The notes: generated from the sequence alone by a model not told the origin. 64,000 nt of DNA from Alligator mississippiensis (GCF_030867095.1 NC_081830.1:35385832-35449831); one strand, 5' to 3'. Shown: positions 12,871 to 24,260, counted from the first letter of the stretch. Numbers and translations: made by a program.

Positions 12871-14997
12871 TGCATCTCCAGGCTCCATGCTCTTGCTTCA
12901 CATAACCCCCAGAGGAGGGATAGAGTTCTGGCTCTTAGCTGTGCACCTGCTTGCCAGGCCTTCTAGTTCCACGTCACAGTTGTGGAGGTCAGAGACAGCA
13001 TTAGACCATTTTCCAAAAAGTGAAAATCAACATTTTTTTCACTAACTACATCTCTCAATCAGTCATTCTATTAACCAGTTTACTCTATCATTGTATCTGT
13101 TACAACAGATGGAAAAACACCTAGTTCCAGCATAACAAAAAATGGCATGAACAAAACAGGCAAAGATACTAGAGAATATTTAAAAATGTGTGGCACAAAG
13201 GAAATTTCAGAGATAAAGTCATTTAAATATTAAGAGAGACACCCCAAAGAACCCTATTTTCTGTGTTTTGCTTTTGTTATTAAGATCTAATGCATGAGCT
13301 TAGTTCACAAAGATTTCTGCTTTGGGGTTTTTTTGTTGGGTTTTTTCCCCACCTGACTGTGGGATCCATGAGGAATTAGTTCACAGGAGGCCATGTAAAA
13401 TATGTATATTATACTTGTCTGATACCTACTGGAATGCTTTGGAGTCCATGAAGAAACTTCTCTGTTTCCTCTTCAGAAACAGGTAAGGAGTCTATATCTT
13501 CTACAGGAATCAGAACAAAGGAGATGTGTATTTCTCACCATACTTTCTCAACCATTTGATTCTCTACTCTGTTTCCAGGTTGGAAGTATTTATGCATGAT
13601 GAGTTGCCTCACACTCCTTGAACAGAATCATTAGCTTCAGGAGTGCTACATGCCTTTGAAGCAAAGCCCTATTCAGCAAAGGTAGACCTATACAAACAGT
13701 TTTGCATTCCACATAAAGACAAATCAATATTTTAATACACCTGAAATGTTATCCTTGAAAGCATGGAGGATACCTTATTGGCCCTTCTAAAACAGAATTA
13801 ATAAAAGTTTGATGGATGTTTTAATGCACGCTTACTCAGCTGTTAAAAATGACTGAAGAGCCAAAAATATTGCTTATAATTATGTCTTACAGCTAAGGGC
13901 ACACATTTCTATTTTATGCAGATTTCCCCTGCTGAAATATTTAACCAAACATTTTCTTAAGGCCAAGCTGTAATCCCCAATCTAGTAAAGGAGATAAAAG
14001 GCAAGAGAAATCAAGAAACCTGACATTGTCAATCCAATTTTAAAGATGTTAACAGGTTTGCATTTATTGACATCAGTTGAAAATTTGAAAGTAAAAGTTT
14101 TGAAAACTAAATTGGAAACCTTAGAAATCTGCTTAAAATAGAAATGCGTGCCCTTGGGGATTCCAGCATGGCCTTAAGAAAATGTTTGGTTAAATATTTC
14201 AGCAGAAAAAATCTCTGTGATACTTTTTAGTTTTGAAAAAAATCCATCAGCTGTTCAGTAATACTTTATAAATCATTTTAAGCAGAAACTTAATATAAAG
14301 TATTAACAAGTATGGTGTTTTTATTTGTTAGGAACACCATTTTTGTGCTGGATTTTATACAAAATGTCTACTAAGTGGCAAAGGAAGTAGTAAAATATAT
14401 TTTTCCCTCTTTTTAAGGTTTAACAAAACCTCTATGATGGCTTTCTGTATCCTCTTCCTACCTACATGTCTACACACATAACATTTCATATAATGCAAAT
14501 AACTTCTCCAGAGTTACTTCCATGACAATTCAATCGGTGTGCCTTGTCCTGTGATGATGACTTTTGTCAAAGAGAGAAAAGGGAGAAACTTTAAGAAACT
14601 GAGAACTAGAAATGATCAGAGAATTCATTCTTATTCCACATTTTAACGGTCCATTTCCACTCCGGTTCATTTCACCATCAGATGTTGTTTTCATTGTAAT
14701 GGAAACAAACAACATATTAGCAAAATGAAATTATGTGAGGTATTCATTTTCCAGCAGAAGTCTCAGGTTTTCAAGTAGATTTTTTCTGTGTCTGTTTTTG
14801 TCTCTGTCCCTTTGCAAAATGGTTTTTATTCTACATATCTGAATACAATACATCAGATTTGACAAAAAAAATATTTTTTTTTTGGGGGGGGGCGGGGGAA
14901 ATCCAAAAATCCTCTCAATTCTTTCAATGATAACGGACATATTTAAGCCAGTATTCTGTGACCTGAATTTGCTGCCTATTGGTTTATGAAAAGATAT
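12871..14997. other. AT-rich intergenic sequence
   Basis: No gene recognised. It contains the crossed inverted repeat at 13896-14205 (listed separately) and a T/G homopolymer patch at about 14868-14896. Confidence 0.5.
13896..14205. repeat. Crossed (interleaved) inverted repeat
   Basis: Two sequence blocks are each present once in each orientation, but in an order that does not fold as one simple hairpin. Block B' (13896-13925) is complementary to B (14125-14154). Block A' (13929-13980) is complementary to A (14155-14205). Block A includes the identical core ccttaagaaaatgtttggtt. The order along the plus strand is B', A', B, A. A normal hairpin would be B', A', A, B. The arms are nearly identical in A and slightly diverged in B. 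Neither block matches other repeats in the window. Confidence 0.75.
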
Positions 14998-16733
14998 CAT
15001 AGATTCATAGATTCATAGACGTTAGGGTCGGAAGGGACCTCAATAGAGCATCGACTCCGAACCCCTGCATAGGCAGGAAAGAGTGCTGGGTTTAGATGAC
15101 ACCAGCTAGATGCATATCCAACCTCCTCTTGAAGACCCCCAGGGTAGGAGAGAGCATCACCTCCCTTGGGAGCCCATTCCAGACTTTGGCTACTCTAACT
15201 GTGAAGAAGTTCTTCCTAATGTCCAGTCTAAATCTGCTCTCTGCTAGCTTGTGGCCATTACTTCTTGTAACACCCAGGGGCGCCTTGGTGAGTAAAGCCT
15301 CACCAATTCCTTTCTGTGCCCCCATGATGAACTGATAGGCAGCCACAAGGTGCCTCTCAACCTTCTCTTGCGGAGGCTGAAGAGGTCCAGGTGCCCTAGT
15401 CTCTCCTCATAGGGCTTGGCCTGCAAGCCCTTAACGATACGTGTGGCCCTTCTCTGGACTGTCTCCTGGTTATCCACATCCCTCCTGAAGTGCGATGCCC
15501 AAAATTGCACGCAGTATTCCAACTGCGGTCTGACCACAGCCGGACAGAGGGGAATTATCACCTCCTTGGTTCTGTTCATCATGCATCTGCTAATGCATGA
15601 TAAAGTGCCATAAGCTTTTCTGATGACTTCGTCACACTGACGACTCATGTTCATTTTGGAGTCCACTAGGACTCCAAGATCCCTTTCCGCTTCCATGCCT
15701 CCAAGCAGGTCATTTCCTAGGCAGTAGGTATGCTGGACATTTTTCCTCCCTAGGTGCAGCACTTTGCATTTCTCGTTGTTGAATTACATTCTGTTGGTTT
15801 CCGCCCATATGTCCAACCTGTCCAGGTCTGCTTGTAGTTGTTCCCTGCCCTCTGGTGTGTCCACTTCTCCCCACAGTTTTGTGTCATCCACAAACTTGGA
15901 CAGAGTACACTTCACTCCCTCGTCCAAGTTGCTGATGAAGACACTGAAGAGTATCGGTGCAAGGACCAAGCCCTGCGGGACCCCACTGCCCACACCCTTC
16001 CAGGTCAATACCGACCCATCCACTACGACGCTCTGGGTACGACCCTCTAGCCAATTCGCCACCCACCAGACTGTGTAGTCATCCAAGTCACAGCCTCTTA
16101 ACTTGTTCACCACTATGGGGTGGGATACCGTATCGAAGGCCTTCCTGAAATCTAAGTAAACGACGTCAACCCCTACTCCTGCATCCAGGTGTTTTGTAAC
16201 CTGGTCATAAAAAGAGACTAGATTAGTCAGGCATGATCTACCTGCTATGAACCTGTGCTGGTTTCCCCTCAGCGTAATTTTTCCTGCTGGCTCTCGCAAA
16301 TGTGAGCCTTGATAATTTTTTCAAAGACTTTGCCTAGGATGGAGGTGAGACTAACTGAACTACAGTTGCCTGGGTCCTCCTTCCTCCCCTTCTTGGAAAT
16401 GGGGACCACATTGGCCCTTTTCCAGTCCTCTGGGACCTGGTCTGTGTGCCACGAGTGTTCAAATATTCCCGCCAGTGGCTGCGCAATGACGCCAGCCAGT
16501 GCCTTCAGTACCCTCTGATAGATCTCATCCGGGCCTGCCGACTTAAAAGCATCAAGTTTCTCCGAGTACTTCTGCACCGTCTCAGGGTCTATGCCTGGTA
16601 GTCTGGCATCCTGCTGCTGCCTTTCTACAATTCCAGTGAGAGCCTTGCCTTGCCCCTTGCTTAGGAACACTGAAGCAAAGAACTCACTGAGGAGTTCAGC
16701 CTTGTCCCCCCTGTCCATCACCAATTGCTTCTA
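14998..16733 (-). mobile_element. CR1 LINE, 5'-truncated (RT region)
   Basis: A minus-strand CR1 copy starting at its 3' tail (gattcatagattcatag at about 15001-15018) and truncated at 16733 in the segment just before the RT. ORF2 fragments in order are 16269-16724 (RT start, including [17 protein letters not shown]), 15784-16299 (palm, with FVDDTKLWG), 15244-15762 and 15092-15346 (thumb and C-terminus). The frames overlap, so there are several frameshifts or stops. The active-site box reads FVDD where the 29-32 kb copy has FADD. The copy at 17276-20655 shares FVDD. Together the two form a long inverted repeat. Confidence 0.95.
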
Positions 16734-16734
16734 T

Positions 16735-17275
16735 GTAATCTAGATATCTGTGTATGGAAATCTGCTCCCTCAGCCTACGTGACTGGAATCACAAACCTGG
16801 GTGAGGGGCTTGGGCTCACAGATGAGCTACAGACTGCCAGTCTGACCAGCAACTAGTGATGCATTTCAAATTGGTTGGCTGACAGCCAACAGGTGCTGGC
16901 CTCCATTGGACCAGGTAAATGAGGTCCTAAGGGCTATATAAATTAAGGGCTGCCCAGGAGGAGGGGGTAGCATCCATGAGGAAAACTCAGAGAGAGAGAG
17001 GAGCTGGACCATCTGAAACTTGCTCTCTCTCTCAAAACTCATGACCAAGGAACTGCCTGCCTTCAGAGGGAATCTCCACCTGCCTCTGGATGATACTTTT
17101 GAGTAAGCTACCTGAGATCTAACTAGATATATAGCTTGCAGTAACTCAGATGCGTGATCAAAGGCTCCTCCAACCACCCTGTTTGCTCTATGGGATTTCT
17201 CTGATACTACTCAACTCTGTACCCTATTCCAAATCTACCCCTTGTAACCAATAAAGTTCTTCTTTGTACCTGGCA
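16735..17275 (+). repeat. LTR-like segment (possible solo LTR)
   Basis: A 541-bp segment between two head-to-head CR1 copies. It begins TGTAATC and ends TGGCA, so it has TG...CA ends. It contains a TATATAA box at 16935-16941 and an AATAAA signal at 17250-17255, about 20 bp before the end. This is the layout of a retroviral or LTR-retrotransposon LTR. There is a purine-rich agagagag patch near 16990. No internal coding region or second LTR is attached. Flanks do not give a clear target duplication. It could also be an unrelated promoter-like sequence carried in the spacer. Confidence 0.45.
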
Positions 17276-17283
17276 TAGAAGAC

Positions 17284-17676
17284 ATGGCGGGAATGATCCA
17301 GGCCATGATTCCGCCCACCAGTTACTACCCCATGGTCCTAGTCCATGTGGGTACTAATGTTGCGGCCAGGAGAAGCCCCGATCACCTAATGACGGACTAC
17401 CATGCTCTGGGCTGCGTGCTGATGGAAAGAGGTGCACAGGTGGTATTATTTTCTGTCCTACCAGTGAGTGGACGTGGAAGACTGTGGAACTGCATTGGAG
17501 AGACCAACAGGCGGCTTTGGCAATGGTGTCTTGAGGCAGGCTTCGGCTTGCTTGACAATGACCCGCACATCACAATGAGAGACATGCTCAGTTGGGGTGG
17601 GCTTTACCTGTCCCCCAAAGGTAAACATGTGTTCTCTTCTAGGTTGGTGGATCTCCTCCAGCGGGCTTTAAACTAG
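17284..17676 (+). pseudogene. CR1 ORF1 C-terminal esterase-like domain (degenerate)
   Basis: An open frame of 130 residues that resembles the C-terminal part of vertebrate CR1 ORF1, which in many CR1 elements is an SGNH-type esterase domain. Visible family blocks are VLVHVGTNVAARR (the N block), ERGAQVVLFSVLPVSGRGR, and a final GGLYLSPKGKHVFSSRLVDL. The last block is where SGNH enzymes carry the catalytic Asp-x-x-His. Here it reads GGLY, so both residues appear lost. The N-terminal part of ORF1 is missing by truncation. It ends 17676 with TAG, about 220 bp before the recognisable start of ORF2. Confidence 0.75.
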
Positions 17677-17894
17677 GCTCATCGGAGGTAGGGGATGATG
17701 AGGGTGGGGGAAGCCATGGACCACCAAACCATGTGCCACCCACAAGGACAGCCCAGCCTGAAGAAGGAGAACATCGGGAACCTGCAATCCATGGGGTAGC
17801 CAGCAGTACACCACAGCAATAAGCAGGTAAGCAATAAGGGGCTTTTTGGGCATCAGAGCCGGGGAGCAGCAAAGGCGCCAGTCACAGGGTTCAA

Positions 17895-20562
17895 GTGCCT
17901 ATACACTAACACTAGGAGCATGGGGAGCAAGCAGGATGAACTAGCACTCCTGCTTGCAGAAAACACCTACGACTTAGTAGGGCTAACAGAAACCTGGTGG
18001 GATTCTTCCCACGACTGGGCGGTACACATTGAGGGTTATAAGCTGTACAGAAAGGATAGAGTGGGAAAGAGGGGGAGGGCTGGCGCTCTATGTCAATGAG
18101 CAATATACATAGACCCTTATCAAAATGGAATCGGAGGAGGAGAAAGTAGAAGGATTGTGGGTTAGGTTACATAGAGGTCAAGGAGAAAGGGATTTGGTGG
18201 TAGGGGTCTGCTACAGACCCCCACACCAAGGGGAAGAACTAGATTTGGGGCTCCTGAGGCAGCTCACGGAGACCATAAAAACCAGGGAGGTGGTAGTCAT
18301 AGGGGACCTAAACTACCCAGACATGTGCTGGGAGACGCAGACAGCAAAGTCCCACTGTTCATGCAGGTTCCTATCCTGTGTACAGGACCTCCATCTGACA
18401 CAGGAGGTACATGGTCCCACTAGGGGGAATGGCATACTGAACCTGGTATTGGCAACGGGGGATAACATGGTAGGAGACCTACAGATCGGTGGTCACCTGG
18501 GGGACAGTGATCACCAAATAATAGAATTCATCATAAGACGTTGAGTGGGTAAGGTAACTAGTAGGGTGAAAGTGCTAGACTTTAGGAAAGCTGATTTCAA
18601 TGAACTCAGGCTTTTAGTCAAGGATGCACTGCAGAGTAGGAGTTTTAAAGAGTTGGGAGCCCAGGAAGTGTGGCTGTGCCTTAAGGAAATGATCCTTCAG
18701 GCACAGAGGGAGATGATCCCGATGCGGGGAAAAAGGGGGAAAGGGGCCAAGAGGCTTCCTTGGCTGACCAGAGAAATCCAGAGCAGTCTACAGGCTAAAA
18801 GGGGGGCATATAAAAAGTGGAAACGGGGAGAGATTACTAAAGAAGAGTATACCTCCTCTGCTCACGCTTGTAGGGAGGCAGTTAGACAGGCCAAAGCTAC
18901 CATGGAGCTGAGGATGGCATCCCAAGTTAAGGATAACAAGAAATTGTTTTTTAGATATATAGGGAGTAAAAGGAAGGCCCAGGGAGGAATAGGACCCCTA
19001 CTAAATGGGCATAAGCAATTGGTGATGGACAAGGGGGACAAGGCTGAACTCCTCAATGAGTTCTTTGCCTCAGTGTTCCTAAGTGAGGGGCAAGACAAGT
19101 CTCTCAATGGGATTGTAGAGAGGCAGTAGCAGGGTGCCAGGCTACCAAGTGTAGACCCTGAGATGGTGAAGAGGCACTTGGAGAAACTGGATGCCTTTAA
19201 GTCAGCAGGCCCGGATGAACTCCATCCGAGGGTACTGAAGGCACTGGCTGAAGTCATTGCGCAGCCACTGGCAGGAATATTTGAACACTCGTGGCACACG
19301 GGCCAGGTCCCAGAGGACTGGAAAAGGGCCAATGTGGTCTCCATTTTCAAGAAGGGGAGGAAGGAGGACCCAGGCAACTATAGTTCAGACAGTCTCACCT
19401 CCATCCTAGGAAAAGTCTTTGAAAAAATTATGAAGGCTCACATGTGTGACAGCCTGGCTGGAAAAATTATGCTGAGGGGAAACCAACACAGGTTCGTAGC
19501 AGGCAGACGTCATTTACTTAGACTTCAGGACGGCCTTCGATACAGTATCCCACCCCATACTGGTGAACAATTTAAGAGGCTGTGACTTGGATGACTACAC
19601 AGTCTGGTGGGTGGTGAATTGGCTAGAGGGTCATACCCAGAGAATCATAGTGGATGGGTTGGTATTGACCTGGAAGGGTGTGGGGTCCTGCAGGGCTTGG
19701 TCCTTGGACCAATACTCTTCAATGTCTTCATCAGCGACTTGGACGAGGGAGTGAAGTGTACTCTGTCCAAGTTTGTGGATGACACAAAACTGTGGGGAGA
19801 AGTGGACACACCAGAGGGCAGGGAACAACTACAAGCAGACATGGACAGGTTGGACATATGGGCGAAAACCAACAGAATGCAATTCAACAACGAGAAATGC
19901 AAAGTGCTGCACCTAGGGAGGAAAAATGTCCAGCATACCTACTGCCTAGGAAATGACCTGCTTGGTGGCACGGAAGCGGAAATAGATCTTGAAGTCCTAG
20001 TGGTCTCCCAGATGAACATGAGTCGGCAGTGTGACGAAGTCATCAGAAAAGCTAATGGCACTTTATCGTGCATCAGCAGATGCATGACGAACAGAACCAA
20101 GGAGGTGATAATTCCCCTCTATCGGGCACTGGTCAGACCGCAGTTGGAATACTGCATGCAATTTTGGGTGCTGCACTTCAAGAGGGATGTGGATAACCTG
20201 GAGACGGTCCAGAGAAAGGCCACACGTATCGTTAAGACTGATATGAGGAGAGACTAGGGCACCTGGACCTCTTCAGCCTCTGCAAGAGAAGGTTGAGATG
20301 CGACATTGTGGCTGCCTATAAGTTCGTCATGGGGGCACAGAAGGGAATTGGTGAGGCTTTACTCACCAAGGCGCCCCCGGGGGTTACACGAAATAATGGC
20401 CATAAACTAGCAGAGAGCAGATTTAGACTGGACATTAGGAAGAACTTCTTCACAGTTAGAGTAGCCAAAGTCTGGAATGGGCTCCCAAGGGAGGTGGTGC
20501 TCTCCCCTACCCTGGGGGTCTTCAAGAGGAGGTTAGATATGCATCTAGCTGGTGTCATCTAG
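17895..20562 (+). pseudogene. CR1 ORF2 (endonuclease + reverse transcriptase), broken
   Basis: ORF2 of CR1 encodes an APE-type endonuclease and a reverse transcriptase for target-primed insertion. The endonuclease begins near 17898, with a GLTETWWDS block at about 17980 that carries the catalytic Glu. It continues after a frameshift in a G-rich run near 18070 with VVVIGDLNYPDMCWE and the terminal GDSDHQIIEF block that carries the Asp-His pair. The RT follows: [17 protein letters not shown] near 19195, GRKEDPGNY near 19355, a roughly 70-bp deletion near 19509 that removes finger/palm residues, and FVDDTKLWG near 19775. The end, GVFKRRLDMHLAGVI, is at 20562. Stops and frameshifts separate five frames. 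Confidence 0.93.
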
Positions 20563-20655
20563 ACCCAGCACTCTTTCCTGCCATGCAGGGGTCGGACTCG
20601 ATGCTCTATTGAGGTCCCTTCCGGCCCTAACATCTATGAATCTATGAATCTATGA

Positions 20656-21311
20656 AAGACTTATTGGGAGCAGGGCCAGAGTATGCCTTGTGGTCCCCTG
20701 GGTTTGATTGACTAACGGAAACTACTACTTGTGCTTCCGACTGAGGGAAGCATCCCAAATTCTTGAAGTAAGTCAAGTACCCTTGAAGGCTACTAGGCCT
20801 GTGTTTCCCAGGGGGTGCAGTGCCAGAATCAAGCCCATCCCTGGGTGGTGGCAGTTCTACCCCCAGTTCTACCCCCAGCCCCCTAGGCTGCAGGGAGAGG
20901 TTCGGCCAGTCGTGTCAGTCTTAAGAGTAAGGGTTTACTGAAGGGGAAAAGGGAAGTATACACAAGCTTTAGGGGAAAAAATAGTAGTTAATTATTATAT
21001 CAATCCAACTAACTATTAGCAGTTTGTCCATATAAACACTATCAGGGTTCTATCCAGTTCCACATAAGATGACTCAGTGAGACTAATATAGCTCCTAGCC
21101 CTGACATCTTACCTGTTCTCTTTGGATTGCACAGCTAACCTCTTAGGATAGGGACAGAAATTCATAAAGCCAAAGTCTGACTATATTCTATCCTTGCAGG
21201 TTAGTCTAACCTTCAGAGAGTAAATGAATTTGCAAGTGGATAGTAATTCTCTTTTCATTCCAGAAATGCAGACAAATGCCTGCAGTGCCTCAGGCTAGAA
21301 GTCCGGGGGTG
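20656..21311. other. Spacer between CR1 and ERV, nothing recognised
   Basis: Contains a 14-bp unit (cagttctaccccca) in tandem at about 20851-20880, and AT-rich sequence after 20960. No coding similarity. It is the original flank of the ERV insertion. Confidence 0.5.
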
Positions 21312-21315
21312 CTAG
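21312..21315. repeat. ERV target-site duplication, left copy (CTAG)
   Basis: The four bases before the TG of the left LTR read CTAG. The same four bases follow the CA end of the right LTR at 32099-32102. Four-base duplications are the usual gammaretroviral footprint. Confidence 0.85.
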
Positions 21316-21732
21316 TGTTGTCCCCAAAGGACAGTGAGTTCGTGCCCGGTGCGCTTGTGCCAATAAACACACAGGGGTGAAGGATCCAACTTAATCTTTA
21401 TTTCTGCACAGAAAGTGGTGCTTGGCAATCGTTCGCAAAGCAAGCACACCCACCCCAGTGGGCGTCTGCCTTATATAGCTACGTAACAGGTTAAACTTGC
21501 TGATGTGATGAAATGTATAGCAAGCCCAGCAAGTAACCCCCCTTCCAGCTCCGGAACTTTGTTGATACAGCTTTTCCTTCTAGCGAGGCCAGCAATCAGC
21601 AACTACGCAACAAGCAATCTCTCCCAGCCTAAACAACCTACTCTATGCCCTTGGTTAGATAAAATACTTTTTCAAAACATACAAAGCTGTTCCCCGGTTA
21701 AAATGCAGTGAAAGTTCAGGGGTGCTTCATCA
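21316..21732 (-). repeat. ERV 3' LTR (417 bp)
   Basis: On the minus strand the LTR starts TGATGAAGCA and ends GGACAACA. On that strand a TATATA box lies at 21472-21477 and an AATAAA signal at 21398-21403, so U3, R and U5 can be roughly placed. It is bounded on the coding side by the polypurine tract and on the outside by CTAG. It is uninterrupted, unlike the 5' copy. Confidence 0.95.
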
Positions 21733-21745
21733 AATCCCCCCTTCG
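21733..21745 (-). other. Polypurine tract of the ERV
   Basis: The minus strand reads cgaaggggggatt directly against the 3' LTR. This is the expected plus-strand primer position of a retrovirus. It lies just past the env stop (env ends at 21758). Confidence 0.88.
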
Positions 21746-21757
21746 AGGCTATGGCCT

Positions 21758-23035
21758 TTATGGAAAAAGCCCATAGTCCTCGACTATCTTTCTCATCTCC
21801 AGAAATCTCTTCGCTTCCTCCTGATTATTTTGGATCGGGTTTGTAACTGATGATTTTACAAACATCACGCGGTGAGTGGGGGAAGAAATTGATTTCTTGA
21901 GTACCTCACAACACATTGGCGCACACTGTATCTCACAACAGATTATCAAGAAAATACATATACTTGCCACAATGAATAGGAAAATTTGCTTAAGCCATGA
22001 AAAATTAGGAAGCCAAGAAGTAAGCCATGAGAAGTCGAACCTTTCCCCTTGCTTAATGTGGGACAGAAACTATTTTAACTTCTGCACTTTTGACTCTATC
22101 AACTCGGAGTTAACTGTCAAATTAAAACAACACATTCCCTCGAACTCTTCACATCCGTGGTTATGCCTCAGCAACAGGTAATCTATGGCTGCTCTGTTTT
22201 GCAGAGTAGCTCCTCTTAGTTCTTTCATTTCAATATTGAGGGCAGCTAGGGCCTGTGAAGTTGTATTTAGGCCCTTTGCCAGGGCACAGGCCACCTTGCT
22301 AAGCTGCCTCTCAGCATCCACTACTAGGCCTGGCACCCCTACTAGGAAAACTGCTAAGGACACTACCTCGGCCTCACTCAGGAGGTTTATGTCACTATCA
22401 CAGGATTCATCTAGCACCTTCGAACCTCTCCGGTGACGCTTACTAAAGGTCTTAGGCATACCTGGTAGCCAGACAGTCAACCGGCCTAGAGCACAAGGGC
22501 CTCCTGTGGCATTGGCTGGGATATATGAATAGGCAGTCTTCCCACAAAGGAGGAACCACCCCCGGGGTAATATAACATGAACGTAGTTGCATGATACATT
22601 AGTCATGTCTGAGAAATTGAAAATTTTCGTTTCTTTGGTTAGGCTTTTGCAAGCTTAGGTATAGTTCACAAAATTGGTACAGCTGGTGTTACCAGGGGAG
22701 GTGACTGTCAACAAATCTATTTCAAAGGTACTAGCGTTTCTTTCTGTGGTAATGGTTCCCCACATGGAGTTGTTAGTGTAATTGATTGGACCTCCTATTC
22801 CCCCAGATGTGAACCAAGTCTGATTCCGGAGTGCTTCCATTGGAGTGGGCACCCCTATAAGGCATGACGTGAAAATATCATCAACCGATATTCCACCTGC
22901 CAAACAAAAATGAGTGACATTTAATACGTCCTTTGCCAAATGAACCCACACATTTTGACTCTTATCGAACCTTTGATGCACCAACCCCTTAGACTCTAGA
23001 AACATTACACCTATGTAAAGAACTACTTTCCACAT
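21758..23035 (-). pseudogene. env: ERV env (alpharetrovirus-like TM), two in-frame stops
   Basis: Env is the surface glycoprotein precursor (SU plus TM). One frame runs from ATG at 23035 to the stop at 21758, about 425 codons, interrupted by TAA at 22655 and TAG at 22070. The N-terminus (MWKVVLYIGVMFLESKG) is a signal-peptide-like stretch. SU is short, about 180 residues, with several N-x-S/T sites. A basic RHRR cleavage site lies near 22430. The TM subunit has a hydrophobic segment flanked by cysteines, then an LQNRAAIDYLLL heptad block and CEEFEGMCC, which is CX6CC. A membrane helix (IFLFIVASICIFLIICC) lies near 21935-21990, after the TAG. The TM pattern is like alpharetroviruses and unlike standard gammaretroviruses. 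The gene overlaps the end of pol by 13 bases. The TAG would remove the membrane anchor and the TAA most of the protein. Confidence 0.9.
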
Positions 23036-24260
23036 GGTTGACGTTTAAACAGAAATTTAAGTCCTTCTACTGGCTCTGCTGTCCAATGGTGTCCGTTTGT
23101 GTTGGCTTCCGGTGCGACACTCTCAGCCACTTCTCCTGCCAGTGGTACTTCTGGTGCGGCCTTCACCCGGGTGTAGTGTATCCACGGCTTTACCCCCTGA
23201 ACTTTTACTGCAGCGTGAGTGGTGAGAATCACAGGATACGATCCCTTCCACCTGGGCTGAAGCGGCTCGTCTTTCCACGTCCGGACCAGCACTTCGTCTC
23301 CGATCTGGAACTTGTGGACTGGTGTATCTAGAGGGAGTGGAAGTTGTTCCTGGACATACCTGTGGAGAGAAGACAATACAGCAGACAAAGAATACAAATA
23401 ATCTTTTACCCAACCTTCCCCTTTTACATGCATTTGACTCCCATGCGTCACCACTGGATTCTTAGGATATGACTTGCCATACATTAATTCAAATGGACTA
23501 ACTCCCAATTTAGCTCTAGGAGCTATGTGCACTCTAAGCAAGGCAAGAGGCAGTGCTTCGGGCCATTTCAGCTGAGTCTCTTGGCAGAGTTTAGCCAGCT
23601 GTCTTTTTTAGAGTCTGATTAATTTGTTCCACCTGTCCACTTGACTGCGGTCTCCATGCTGTGTGAAGGTCCCATTGTATCCCCAGAGCCCGGGAAACTG
23701 CCTGGGTCACTTCTGACACAGTGTGGCCCTTGGTCCGAGGCTAATCCCTCTGGGATTCTGAATCATGGAATCATTTCTTTTAGCATCACCCGGACCACTT
23801 CTCTTGCTTGGTTGGTTCGCCACGGGAAGGCCTCAGTCCATCCAGTCAGAGTGTCCACGAGCACTAACAGGTATTTGTAGTGTCCCTTCCTGGGAACTTC
23901 AGAGAAATCTATCTGCCAACATTCTCCTGCTAATAGTCCTTGCCTTCCTGCTCCTGGCGGAGGTTTGGGGGAAATCTTGGGATTGTTGGTACAACAGACA
24001 GGGCATCTACGCACTATTTGTTCTGCTGTTTTTCTCATCTTAGGCCCCACTACAATTCTTTGGAGACCTTGGGTCATGGTGTCAGCTCCCATATGGGTGC
24101 TCTGGTGGTACTCCTGGAGCACTTTGCTAAGAATCAGTTTTGGCATCAGGACTTGTCCTTCAGGCAAAACCCACCATCCATCTTGTTGTTCTTTGCTTCC
24201 CAATTTCTCTGCGAGTTGGTTCTCTTTTTCAGTATATTTGGGAGGTTCCTCAGGTAACAC
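23023..24260 (-). pseudogene. pol: ERV pol: integrase, frameshifted
   Basis: Integrase joins viral DNA to the host chromosome. The N-terminal part (23763-24260, 165 codons) has the HHCC zinc site (H52, H56, C86, C89 of this frame). The first core aspartate is in CWQIDFSEV (residue 118). The next part, 23542-23762, is frameshifted, with a recognisable SDQGP block and an [10 protein letters not shown] block in different frames. 23023-23541 (172 codons) carries the C-terminal domain with GDEVLVRTWKD and LQPRWKGSYPVILT, the GPY/F-type module of gammaretroviral integrases. A frameshift near 24255 separates it from RNase H. The start of env lies inside its end. Confidence 0.92.

Larger units (their letters stand above)
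17276..20655 (+). mobile_element. CR1 LINE, long copy with part of ORF1 and ORF2
   Basis: The longest CR1 copy in the window. It holds the end of ORF1 (17284-17676), a short linker, ORF2 endonuclease (about 17895-18544), RT (about 18545-20257) and C-terminus (20293-20562). The 3' end is at about 20655, with three ctatgaat-type units. It is 5' truncated within ORF1. The reading frame is broken by frameshifts near 18070 and 20240, a TAG at about 19127, and a deletion of about 70 bp near 19509 compared with the copy at 29-32 kb. The tail and the sequence just before it match the other CR1 copies closely. Not mobile as it stands. Confidence 0.95.

Noticed and set aside
19631..19902. Open frames antisense to CR1 ORF2
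   Set aside because: Shadow frames of the CR1 RT; the same antisense frames recur at the equivalent place in every CR1 copy.
22070..22606. Env fragment as a possible domesticated, syncytin-like host gene
   Set aside because: The frame has a TAA before it and a TAG before the membrane helix. The neighbouring gag and pol are equally decayed and the insertion looks fairly young, so there is no sign of selection for this gene.
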